Both the position numbers and the translations under genes were made by a program. 55,839 nucleotides of DNA from Nemertoderma westbladi (taxonomy: Eukaryota > Xenacoelomorpha > Nemertodermatida > Nemertodermatidae): the NCBI GenBank assembly GCA_032718475.1, contig JAUCBJ010000880.1, forward strand, positions 1 to 55,839. Direction: 5' to 3'. How positions within the stretch are numbered: the stretch's first letter is position 1; every line of letters begins with the position of its first letter. This document shows positions 26,681 through 36,200 of this stretch, piece after piece. The notes below the pieces were generated by a model, which was given only the letters and a program-made list of their open reading frames with translations, was not told where the DNA came from and made no database searches.

Positions 26681-27278
26681 TTTGACTGATATCCAATATC
26701 TGCAAGTTTACCGGTACCAATCCACTATATACAGGCAATAGGTCGGTAGGCCTACTCCGCAGATCTGTGAACGAAAAGCGATTGAATTAACTGTCGTCAT
26801 AGGAACATCTAAACAGAATAATGTAGGATGCGTTGAAAGCAATGGATAACACACAGAATGGTTGTCGGATGCTGGTAATGTTACCGGTACCGGTAGGCCT
26901 ATTGCTATTGTGTTATACCGGTATCAGGGTATATCGGTGCCGCGAGAAGTCAACACGATTCGAGCGGCAGACTAGCCCTGTAGCCTGTCTCTATGCTATC
27001 AGTCTGAAAGTGTGTCGGTACCGGTACTTATTGCTGAACGGAAGACATAGCAACGTTCGTTCGTACCGGTATTCCAATGTTCGTAATCCTGCAAATAATT
27101 CTAGGAGGAGGCCTCATGTGAGTCATGTGTAGTCTGGCAGTCTGGTAGTGTAGTACAGTACAGCAGTAGGCTATGCAGTAGTAAGTACTGGTATTTGTGG
27201 TATAGGGCCTAAGGCAGTACAGCAGTAAGGGCTGAAAGGAAATACTGAAATAATTTAACAGTCTGACAGTTCAGCAGT
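26681..27278. promoter_or_regulatory. Region upstream of TMEM104, rich in ACCGGT/GGTACC palindromes
   Basis: This is the 5' side of the minus-strand gene, so it should hold the 5' UTR and core promoter, but no TATA box or other defined element is convincing. GGTACC and ACCGGT words cluster (about 26710-26717, 26881-26896, 26919-26926, 27014-27025 and 27063-27070), several as the overlapping palindrome GGTACCGGTACC or TACCGGTA. A plus-strand open frame (26833-27132) has no recognisable homology and is probably chance. Confidence 0.35.
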
Positions 27279-27302
27279 TTGATTGATTGATTGATTGATT
27301 GA
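27279..27302. repeat. (GATT)n microsatellite, possible LINE tail
   Basis: Six or so GATT units are followed by AATTTTTTCCCATATAAAAA. Read on the minus strand this looks like a LINE 3' end followed by a tetranucleotide tail, but no coding relic remains nearby. Confidence 0.6.
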
Positions 27303-27584
27303 ATTTTTTCCCATATAAAAAATACATACTGCACAATACTGAAATAATATATATAAATCACAATTTACCGGTAATTTATTTTACATTGTTTTATGTAAAT
27401 TATGTAAATTAATGGATGGTAATACATTTTTTGAAATTATATAATAAAATTGTCTTGCCTAGGTATCATAAATGGTCTAACTCTGTACAGTAGTTTACAA
27501 TAAATCACGTGTACCGTATATACATACATTAAACTTGAAATAAAATAAAATTTACAGTTTAAAATATATCTGTTACGTAGCTAC

Positions 27585-27866
27585 AGTTTAAAAAGTAGTA
27601 TCACATACGTACAGTAAAATTTATTTAACAAGGTACAATAAAATACGAACACGTAGTTTAAAACTTTTCACATATTATGTATAGTAAAATTAACTCGGAG
27701 TATCAGTACGTAACTACAGTTTAAAAAGTAGTATCACATACATACAATGAAATTTATTTAACAAGGTGCAATAAAATTTATTTAACAAGGTACAATAAAA
27801 TACGAACACATAGTTTAAAACTTATCACATATGTACAGTAAAATTAACTTGGAGTCTCAGTATAAT
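27585..27866. repeat. Tandem duplication of a roughly 130-150 bp AT-rich segment
   Basis: Two diverged copies (about 27585-27712 and 27713-27866) share the words CTACAGTTTAAAAAGTAGTA, AATTTATTTAACAAGG, AATAAAATACGAACAC and AAAATTAACT in the same order. The second copy has a small internal duplication of AAATTTATTTAACAAGGT. It may be part of the tail of the adjacent LINE-A. Confidence 0.75.
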
Positions 27867-27867
27867 T

Positions 27868-28059
27868 TTATACAATAAAACAAGGTATACAAAATAAAAC
27901 AAGGTAGACAAAATAAAACAAGGTAGACATCAATAAAACAAGGTAGACAAAAATAAAACAAGGTAGACAAAATAAAACAAGGTAGACATCAATAAAACAA
28001 GGTAGACAAAAATAAAACAAGCAGAACCTTAAAATAAAAAACAAGTAGAAAATGTGCAA
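27868..28059. repeat. 19-20 bp minisatellite at the 3' end of LINE-A
   Basis: About eight units of the form AATAAAACAAGGTAGACAA follow one another, with endings CAA, CATC and CAAA recurring in a three-unit pattern of about 59 bp. It lies directly after the 3' hairpin of LINE-A (minus strand), the place where CR1-group LINEs carry tail repeats. The minus-strand open frame through it is only low-complexity translation of the repeat. Confidence 0.8.
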
Positions 28060-28083
28060 TATTAGATTAAAATGGAGGGATAG

Positions 28084-28114
28084 CCTTATGAGGTTTCACC
28101 TCGTTTCCATAAGG
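28084..28114 (-). other. LINE-A 3' hairpin (probable RT recognition structure)
   Basis: CCTTATG (28084-28090) pairs with CATAAGG (28108-28114), and inside the loop GAGGT pairs with ACCTC (28090-28094 with 28098-28102), giving a nested stem-loop in the element's 3' UTR. CR1/L2-type elements often end in a conserved hairpin recognised by their RT. That role is inferred here. Confidence 0.6.
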
Positions 28115-28320
28115 GTCCCTGTGCTCTATGCGGCAGACAATATTATTTGCACCAAAATTGTAATGAAAATGGAATGGCGCCAATGAAATGCTAAAAGTAA
28201 CTGAAAAATACAATAAAAAATAGCAATAAATGCAATAATAAAAACACTGTAATATATAAAATATAGCCTATAAAATAAATAATTATGAAGTTCAATAAAA
28301 TACAATGTTTGTTATGTTAA

Positions 28321-31300
28321 TTAATAATCATAATAAATGTATTCATTTGCATTTTCGCTTAGCAGCTGCTGTAGGTAGTAGTCTTTGAGGTTGTGTTTGA
28401 ACACTTCTAAAGTTTTCACGTTCGTTAAGCTTTGAGGCAGTTCGTTCCAAATTTTTGGGCCCAAGTAAGTGAACGCTTTCTTGCCGCAAACTGTCGTACA
28501 ATGGGGGAGCGCAGCTGATGACTCAGTAGAACGCAGTGAGTGTGTTTGACAACGAAGGTTAACGAGGTCTGACATGTAATCGGGTGATATGTTGTTAACA
28601 ATTTTGAACATATGTGATGCTATAACTGCCTTTATTCTTTCGTTTAGAGGGAGCCAATTTATTTCTTTGAAGTGTTGGATTCCGATATGTTCACGAGGAC
28701 CGAAACCAAGGCAATATCTGACACATTTCCTCTGTAGTGCTTCCAATTGCTTACGAAGGCGTTGAGTTATGCTGTAAAACCAAGTAGATGCGGCGTAATC
28801 GATATGTGGTTGTATCAGTGTATTGCATAGCAAACGTCTTGTATAGTAGTCTAGTAATCCGCCATATCTATGTAAAAACTTCAATCTATTGTTACATTTC
28901 TTTATTACCTTTGTGGCCATCTCGGTCCCACTTAGATGTTGGTCTAGCACGGAGCCAAGGTAAGTGACCGATTTTGCATTTTTTATACGTTGCCCACCAC
29001 AATAGACTTCTAGTTCAGGAGAGGAAGCTATCTTTTGGTGTGTTCCAATGAGTATGCTGTAGGTCTTATCAAAGTTTATTGTCAGTTTATTTTGTACACA
29101 CCAGTCGAATACTCTGTCCATTGTTGAACTCAAACTTTTAGAAATTAATTCTGAGTCATCATTGGTTTTTATTAAGTTTGTGTCATCGGCAAAGGTTGGG
29201 TCCAGGGTGTCATCCTCTATTACCATGTGGAAGTCGTTAGTGTCTCCTTGGTACAGTAGAACTCCCAAGATAGATCCCTGGGGAACACCATTTTTAATAG
29301 GTTTAGTCTCCGATCGTGTGTTGCCAATAGCAACGAACTGTTGTCTACCAGAAAGATATGATTCGAACCAATCTTTTGTTTTATCGGTAGCGCCCATAGC
29401 CTTTAGTTTTTCTAACAATATATTGTGATTCACACAGTCAAAGGCTTTTCGAAAGTCTATAGTAACCATACCAGTGAGTTTGCCATTGTCCATACCATTT
29501 CTAATAGCGCTATCTACAAAGATTAATGCCGTTTCAGTTGAATATCCCTCCCGAAAGCCCGACTGAAGTTTATTTATTAGTTTGTTATTGATATAGTGGT
29601 CTTGTAGCTGGTTAAATGCAACTCTTTCAAGTATTTTAGACATTATTGGAAGTAATGAGAGCGGGCGAAAGTTTCCTCTCTCTAGTCGCGAACCACTGCT
29701 TTTATATGCAGTCTTTACACGAGCAATCTTGTAACTTGTAGGGTACTTAGTGGTTATTATAGATTGGTTAATAATATGCCGTAGGGGGGATATAATGACT
29801 GATAACCCATCCTTTATTATCTTTGCCGGTATCTCATCCGATCCAGTGGCTTTAGAAACATCAACCCTAGAACATATTTTGTAAACCTCGTCATATGTCG
29901 TAGGGTGTAATTCGAAAGAATTTTCCACAACTCCCAGTTTTTTGTAATAGTCCACCACCTTCGGAATATCGTAGTTTCCACTAGGTGGCGGCAACTTACT
30001 TACGAGCTCATCTGCTATTGTTAAAAAGTAATCATTAAAATAATTACATACATCTTCGGTGTTGCTACATATATTTCCGTCTATTTTAAGAACGGTAGGA
30101 GTTGAGGGATCCTCTTTTATTTTTTTTGAATGGGGGCCAATGTCTTTCAATGCTTTCCAAAGTTTTTTACTGTCTTTACCAGCCAATGCAATTTTCTCTT
30201 TGATATACGCAGTCTTCTTCTTTCTAATTATAGTTGTAGTTTCATTGCGGGTTTGTTTTAGAAGTTGTTCATCATTATGGCTGCGTGTCTCTTGGAATCT
30301 ATGGGTTTGTTTATTTCTATTAATAATGGCTTCTTTGACCTCAGTATCCACCCAGGGCTGAGAATGACATCGAACTCGATACTCGCGTTTGGGTGCTAGT
30401 TTATCTAGAGCAGTATTTAGAGCTAACGTTAAAATATTGGTTGCCTCATCCACATCGGTAGTAGTTGCTATCTTATCTATTTCTCTATTGTTATGCAATT
30501 CGAATATAAGTTTCTCAGCAGTATATTCATTATAGGATCTACACTTGATATATTTTGGTTCCTTAGGACAACATTTTTTACGTTTTCTAGTTGCAAACAC
30601 CATGTAATGATCACTTAACGTATCCTTAATTACTCCAGAAGTAATTACCATATTTGGGTTTGAAACAAAGATATGGTCCAATAGTGTAGCAGTTGTTGAA
30701 GTTACTCGAGTTGGCTCCCGTATTAATTGAACCATACTGTTCGACTCACAGAATTGCAATAGTTGTTTCAGGTTGTTATCGATATGTTGTATTCCTAGTG
30801 GATTTTTGACTATCTTACCCGTTAATGGATTTATCACAGACATCATATTTGTATTAGTATCACCCATTATTATTACCTCTTTATAGCGTGATAAATCACC
30901 TGCAGTTATTTCGAGGTTTTCGAATATAGAATAGTCAGCATCGGGTCTATAAATTACTCCAATGAGTATCGGTTTCGTCTTAGGAAGGTATAATTCGCCA
31001 ATTAACAGTTCAGAAGGAGTGTCATATGACTGGGGCTTCACCTCAAATGGTAAGTGTTTACGTACATAGAGTGCAACCCCCCCTCCATTCCCAGTTCTGT
31101 CTCTCCTATATATATCATATCCATCAATATTTACTTGTTGGTTTGTTATTGAATCATCTAGTTTAGTTTCAGTTATTGCAATAACATGGATAACTGGAGG
31201 GTTCAACATTACATTTAATTCATGTACTTTATATCGTAGACTGTTTATGTTTATATGAAGAAAGTGTATTCCACTCCGTTCAAAGTTTAATAGCCAGGGG

Positions 31301-31371
31301 TATGGGTGTGAGCCAACTGAATGTTCCTCACATGTGGTAGCGAGGCAGTAAGAAGCATCTGCAGTAGGTAG
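28321..31371 (-). CDS. LINE-A ORF2: endonuclease-reverse transcriptase
   Basis: The frame is open from the codon after ORF1's stop (31371) to 28321, about 1016 codons. The first ATG near the domain (31209) would lose the beginning of the endonuclease: GIHFLHININSLRYKVHELN, a normal LINE endonuclease start, lies upstream of it, so the ORF is probably entered by readthrough or reinitiation. Endonuclease motifs are ITETKLD, GGGVALYVR, MGDTNTNM and SDHYMVF. RT motifs are FRPLSLLP, VTIDFRKAFD, GVPQGSILG and FADDTN (about 29182-29193). The C-terminus ends WNELPQSL...FKHNLKDYY. No frameshift or stop interrupts it. The enzyme would nick DNA and copy the element's RNA at the nick. Block 4 (LLYQGDTNDF) is less typical than the usual LLF-YINDL. 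Confidence 0.9.
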   Translation of the reverse strand, partial: LPTADASYCLATTCEEHSVGSHPYPWLLNFERSGIHFLHININSLRYKVHELNVMLNPPVIHVIAITETKLDDSITNQQVNIDGYDIYRRDRTGNGGGVALYVRKHLPFEVKPQSYDTPSELLIGELYLPKTKPILIGVIYRPDADYSIFENLEITAGDLSRYKEVIIMGDTNTNMMSVINPLTGKIVKNPLGIQHIDNNLKQLLQFCESNSMVQLIREPTRVTSTTATLLDHIFVSNPNMVITSGVIKDTLSDHYMVFATRKRKKCCPKEPKYIKCRSYNEYTAEKLIFELHNNREIDKIATTTDVDEATNILTLALNTALDKLAPKREYRVRCHSQPWVDTEVKEAIINRNKQTHRFQETRSHNDEQLLKQTRNETTTIIRKKKTAYIKEKIALAGKDSKKLWKALKDIGPHSKKIKEDPSTPTVLKIDGNICSNTEDVCNYFNDYFLTIADELVSKLPPPSGNYDIPKVVDYYKKLGVVENSFELHPTTYDEVYKICSRVDVSKATGSDEIPAKIIKDGLSVIISPLRHIINQSIITTKYPTSYKIARVKTAYKSSGSRLERGNFRPLSLLPIMSKILERVAFNQLQDHYINNKLINKLQSGFREGYSTETALIFVDSAIRNGMDNGKLTGMVTIDFRKAFDCVNHNILLEKLKAMGATDKTKDWFESYLSGRQQFVAIGNTRSETKPIKNGVPQGSILGVLLYQGDTNDFHMVIEDDTLDPTFADDTNLIKTNDDSELISKSLSSTMDRVFDWCVQNKLTINFDKTYSILIGTHQKIASSPELEVYCGGQRIKNAKSVTYLGSVLDQHLSGTEMATKVIKKCNNRLKFLHRYGGLLDYYTRRLLCNTLIQPHIDYAASTWFYSITQRLRKQLEALQRKCVRYCLGFGPREHIGIQHFKEINWLPLNERIKAVIASHMFKIVNNISPDYMSDLVNLRCQTHSLRSTESSAALPHCTTVCGKKAFTYLGPKIWNELPQSLTNVKTLEVFKHNLKDYYLQQLLSENANEYIYYDY

Positions 31372-31377
31372 TCAATC
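31366..31377 (-). promoter_or_regulatory. Candidate stop-codon readthrough site, LINE-A ORF1/ORF2
   Basis: On the minus strand the junction reads GAT TGA CTA CCT (TGA at 31374-31372). The frame is the same before and after. UGA followed by CUA is the well-known leaky stop context of animal readthrough genes and some RNA viruses. LINE-B has the same GAT TGA CTA. Function is inferred, not shown. Confidence 0.6.
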
Positions 31378-32430
31378 TAGACGTTCAGCTTCGTTTCTCG
31401 TCACATCCAATCTCGTGGATTGTGATCGTTGGCGGGAGATACGTCGTTTCTGCCTAAATTGATATTCCATCTCGCGTTCAAATTTAGACAAATCTTTGTT
31501 GAAATATAATCGGTTGCTACCAACTACGAATACCTTCCGGGATATAACCTTCAATGCCTCTTCAATGGAATTAAATGTAAGAAGCAGTGGACGAGGGTTG
31601 TTATCCTGTCTTGGTTTACCTAGTCGATGGATTCCATAGTAGGGTAATCTTTCATTCAGAGACTCTTCTAGGAACTTATTATCAGCTTCACGCTGCATAG
31701 CTGTGTTACTTGCACCATCGCCAGGTACTCCATGTATAATGACATTCCGTTTCCGTTGGTCATTAAGTCGGATTACCTTCTCTATACTGTTACTAGAGGG
31801 TTCCACCTTTTGTTGCACAATTTTCTTATTTAAGTCTTCCAAATGTTTTGCGTTGCGTTTTACAATTTCCACCCATGTACCCCCACTATCTTCATCACCA
31901 TCATTCCCGGTAGAAGGGGGAGGAAATGATGCAATGGACTCAATGTTGTCCACTTTCGATTGTAGTTTGACATAGTTTGCGTCTACCTCATTCAAAAGTG
32001 TCTCAATTTCACAACGAAACACCGACAATTCACGTCCCACAACTAGCTTTTCCTCACCTTCTATTTCAGTTAGTGAACGAATGTTATCTTTGACGGTATT
32101 CTTTGTTGATTCTACTTCTTGGTTGAGTAGCAGGTTGTCATCCTCCAAGGTAACAATATGATTAGCTGCACAGAACCCACAAGCAAATTTTTTGGTAGCG
32201 AAATCGTTTTGTTTGGAGATCTCGACTGGTACAGAGATTTCTGTCCAAACAGATGTGCAGAAAGTGCACTCAACACTGGTCCTTACAAACTTCTTGGGAG
32301 CAGCCGAGGGATTAAGGGTTGTCTTTTTTTGTTTATCGATTTTTCCGGTCCCGGTTGTATTGATAGAGTTGCGCCTTCCACTTCCACCTTGCGCTTGGCG
32401 ACTTGAACCTTGGGATGGCGACAAATCCAT
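31372..32430 (-). CDS. LINE-A ORF1: RNA-binding-like protein
   Basis: This is a 352-residue ORF starting MDLSPSQGSS. In order it has a basic, Ser/Gly-rich N-terminus; a CTFC...CGFC pair of cysteine pairs (about residues 56-84, zinc-ribbon-like); a coiled-coil-like acidic stretch (about 90-165); and an RRM-like region beginning RKRNVIIHGVPG (about 227), with RPLLLTF and LYFNKDLSKFE, as in L1-type ORF1 proteins. The C-terminus is basic (RQKRRISRQRSQ). Such proteins coat LINE RNA and act as chaperones. It ends in TGA at 31374-31372, followed in frame by ORF2. LINE-B carries a diverged relative. Confidence 0.82.
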   Translation of the reverse strand: MDLSPSQGSSRQAQGGSGRRNSINTTGTGKIDKQKKTTLNPSAAPKKFVRTSVECTFCTSVWTEISVPVEISKQNDFATKKFACGFCAANHIVTLEDDNLLLNQEVESTKNTVKDNIRSLTEIEGEEKLVVGRELSVFRCEIETLLNEVDANYVKLQSKVDNIESIASFPPPSTGNDGDEDSGGTWVEIVKRNAKHLEDLNKKIVQQKVEPSSNSIEKVIRLNDQRKRNVIIHGVPGDGASNTAMQREADNKFLEESLNERLPYYGIHRLGKPRQDNNPRPLLLTFNSIEEALKVISRKVFVVGSNRLYFNKDLSKFEREMEYQFRQKRRISRQRSQSTRLDVTRNEAERLD

Positions 32431-32450
32431 TATATATATAACGGTATATA

Positions 32451-33090
32451 GTTAGAGATTACAACAATGGGTCTTTTAAACTTCAACTTTCATAAATAGT
32501 AAAATATTGAGTGGTAAAGAAACTAATATAGATACTAGAATATCTAATGCAGAGCCTCCTTTGACTTTATTACAGTACAGCAGTATTCAGGTGTTATTTA
32601 TATATAAAGTATTATTAACTGTGGCACGCCACACACAACTGCTGAACTGCGACTGCATTAGGCCTATATGTTAGCCTAAACCTGAATGAATGAATAATTC
32701 GTTTAATTTCCTGTACATAATGAAGGAATGTAAATAGGAAAATTACCGTTAATCACAAACACAGATTACATAAAACTTTATAATTACAGAAATAATACGT
32801 TAAAATTACTTTAAAAAGTATGATAAAATCCCCCCCCCCCCCCGGTAGCTAAAAATTGAATAATTCCAGTAAAAATAAATAAAACTTTAAACCGTATATG
32901 TCACTTGTTAGCTTAGCTGAGATTAGCAACTTAATAAAAATTAAAATCAGGCTAAGTAAAATAATAAATAAATAAAAAAAATTGAAAATACGTTGACAAT
33001 TGAACGATAAGCCTACAAACTAGATAAATAAAATAAAATTAAATTAAAAATAACGTGCCAATATTTAAGAATTGTAGATAAAAAACTATA
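32451..33090. other. AT-rich spacer between LINE-A and the gypsy element
   Basis: No coding frame or RNA gene is seen. A run of 14 C lies at 32830-32843. The part next to the LTR (about 33000-33090) may be the 3' UTR of LINE-B, because the gypsy element has inserted just past LINE-B's stop codon and this is the other side of that insertion. Confidence 0.4.
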
Positions 33091-33262
33091 TGTAGACTGC
33101 CACATATAATAATCAATGTCGAACAACATATACAATCAAACAAGTTACTGTAACTAAACTGTCACCTGTAAACTGCTTTCCTATATAGCTATATAACACA
33201 ACTAAGAGTTACACAATATTCATAAAGGTCAATCAGTGAACAAGGGTCAATCAGTCACTACA
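33091..33262 (-). repeat. 3' LTR of the gypsy-type element
   Basis: The LTR is 172 bp, starting TGTAG and ending CTACA, and identical by eye to 37453-37624. It is flanked by TATA (33087-33090), matching TATA at 37625-37628, a likely 4-bp target duplication. The pol stop codon lies inside this LTR. A TATATAGCTATATA stretch could be the core promoter. Confidence 0.95.
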
Positions 33263-36200
33263 CTTCCCCCCCTCATCTTAGGTGGACGACCTCTTGGTCG
33301 AGGAAATTGAGAATGCTGGATAACGTGTGTGCATAGTCTCAAATGGTCGATGTGAATTACTTGATTCCACGTGGGTCTGTCAGGTATCGAAATACGGACA
33401 TTAACTGGACCTATATGTTCTGTTACAACGTAAGGTCCATCCCATCGTGGTATTAGACTAGACGCCAAGCCTGGAGATGTTGGAGGTAAATGTGTCCGCC
33501 ATACCTTATCCCCGACACAGAATTTCCGCTCTTCAGCTTTGTATATCTTGTCATGATATTCGTGTTGTCTGCGACGAAAGATTCGCGTTTTGTGGATAAC
33601 ATTATCTAGTTTAACTTGATTAATCGGTTTATCATTTATAATTCCCAACCAGGATAGAGCTGGTATAGGTGAGTGAACTTGATTTACAACGTCCATTGGA
33701 GATAAACCTAGACTTTTATGTACAGAGTGATTGTAAGTAGAAACAAATGAATCAATATGACAGTCCCATGAAGTTTGAGTACCATCTTTAGTTTCTACTA
33801 ATTGCGCTCTAATTTGGTCCTTTATGGTTCTGACCAACCTCTCTGCCATACCATCACACTGAGGGTGGTATGGACTGGTTACTGTATTGTTGATTTTCTG
33901 TTGACGACAAAAGTTTTTAAACTCATTTGAAATAAAGCATCGTCCTTGATCTGTCAATATGGTTTTTATTTCTAGGGGCTTTTGACATTTTCTAATCAAT
34001 TTCATTAAACATCCAATGACAGTTGTTGAAGTTGTGTTTCCTACTGCGAACACATCTAGAAACCGAGAGAAATGATCTACGACAACAAGCAAATGAGTGT
34101 TTCCAGTAGAAGACTTTGGGAAAGGGCCACAGAAATCCATAGCAACCCGCTCATAAGGTCTTGTAACCTCAGGTAGGGATTGAAGTGGCATCGGTGCTGG
34201 TGGTAAAACCTTTGCGCGAAGACACACATCACAATTTTTTAAGTAAGTCTTTAACTCCTTATCCATATTTGGCCAATAGCATTCCCGTTGTAATAATGAT
34301 AACGTTTTCTCATAACCCAGGTGAGCACTATTGTAACCATGAACAGATTTGACAACTTTAGAACGAAGTCCTTTGGGCACAAATAACCTGGATTTATAAG
34401 TGTATATCCCTTCAACAGTTTTAGTGAATCGATAATTAATTCGGTCAAATTCGCTGTCAGCTTCTTGAAGCTGAATGAGTTCCTCTTTCGAAAGTTGTTT
34501 TAATCCCCCATTTTCACTCTCATCAAGCACAAACACATCCATATATGAACAATTACTAGGCAACCTAGAAAGCGCATCTGCCACTTGATTAGAAGACCCC
34601 TTTTCGTGTTTGATAGATTTTAATCCTTCAAACTCTAGAAGTCGTAGTTGCCAACGAGCAAGTCTACCAGTTGCAGTTTTATTATTAATTAGCCATTGTA
34701 ATGGAGCATGATCAGACAAGACATGTACTTCAGCGCCATAAGTATAAGACTGGAACCGTTCCAATGCGAATATAACTGCCAATGCTTCCTTTTCTATTGT
34801 GGAATAGTTCTTTTCACTTGTAGTAAGATTCCTACTTGCAAATGCTATTGGGTGAAACAAACCAGCATTATCTGTTTGACTTATGACGGCACCAACTCCA
34901 AGATTAGATGCATCGCAATGGACAAAGAATGGTTCACCAACTTTAGGGTGTACAAGAACTGGGGCACTAATTAAGGCTTCCTTTAAACTTTCGAATGAAA
35001 ATTCCTGTTCATCACTCCAAACAAATGGGACTTGTTTCCGTGTAAGTTCATACAATGGTTCAGCAATAAGGTTAAAGTTCCTTATGAATTGTCTATAGGT
35101 ATTGACCAAACCCAGAAATTTTCTCACTTCAGAAACATTTGTTGGCGCTATCATGTTCTTAACAGCAATTATCTTTGACTCACTTGGATGTACGCCGTCC
35201 TCATCAACAATGAATCCCAAAAATTCAACTCTTCTCTGTAAAAATGAACATTTTTTTGGCTGGAGTTTTAATTTTGCAACTTTTAATCGGCGGAAAACTT
35301 CACGAAGTATCTCTAAATGTTGCTTTAGTTCCGTTGTGACCACATAGATGTTGTCCATGTAGAAAACAACGCACGACATGTCACCAAATAAATTACTCAT
35401 TAATCTTTGGAATGTTGGTGGGGCATTATTTAGACCAAAGGCCATGACAACAAATTCAAAATGGCCAAGACTACACGAAAACGCAGTTTTATGTCTATCA
35501 TCTGAGGCAAGAGGTATCTGCCAAAATCCAGATGCCAAATCTATTGATGAAAAATATTTCGCTCCGTATAGTTTATCTAATAAATCAGAAATTCGTGGTA
35601 ATGGAAATGCATCTTTCTCTGTTACAGCATTCAGTGCACGGAAATCTACGCACACTCTGTCGTTTCCATCAGGCTTCTTAACAATAACCAAAGGTGATGA
35701 ATATGGTGAGGAAGAAGGAGTGATAATATCCTTATCCAGCATATCTTTAATATTAGACTCTAGGAGATCTCTTTTAGCCAAAGGAACATGGTATGGCCTC
35801 TGAAATATTGGTATCTCAGATTTAGTTTTTATGTGATGTTCCACAAGGTTTGTACGCCCAAGTGGTGGTTCAAACAAATCATTATATTCCTTTGTTAGAA
35901 AGTAAAATGTTTCTAAATGTTCACTGGGAACATCTCTATTTATAGTACATTTCTCGATTAAATTTATTGTGACTACTTTATCATTTACTGAAAGAGAAGA
36001 AGGAATACTATCCGAAAATTTTAGTGTTACATTTAGAGCACGTAGTCCATTGACCCCAAGAATGCATGGATGAGCCGAATCTGTGGCCACGAAAACGTCT
36101 ACATCGGCCTTAGAAGTGCCTATTTGAATTGGAATTTGACAAGGACCTCGAACATTAAGGGGTACACCATTCGCAGTTTTTAAGATGAACTGAGTTGGCT

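Larger units (their letters stand above)
28060..32450 (-). mobile_element. LINE-A: CR1-group-like non-LTR retrotransposon, nearly complete
   Basis: The element has ORF1 (zinc-ribbon-like, coiled-coil and RRM-like), ORF2 (endonuclease plus reverse transcriptase), a 3' hairpin and a 3' tandem-repeat tail. ORF1 and ORF2 share one frame, broken only by a TGA. The coding frames carry no other stop, so the copy is young or recently active. Its 5' limit is not defined; AT-rich sequence follows ORF1's start. The clade is judged from RT motifs (GVPQGSILG, FADDT) and the WNELPQSL...FKHNLK C-terminus typical of the CR1/L2 group. Confidence 0.85.

Noticed and set aside
26833-27132. Plus-strand 99-codon ORF
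   Set aside because: It shows no family resemblance and overlaps palindromic promoter-region sequence.
27868-28059. 63-residue hydrophobic ORF
   Set aside because: It is translation of a short tandem repeat.
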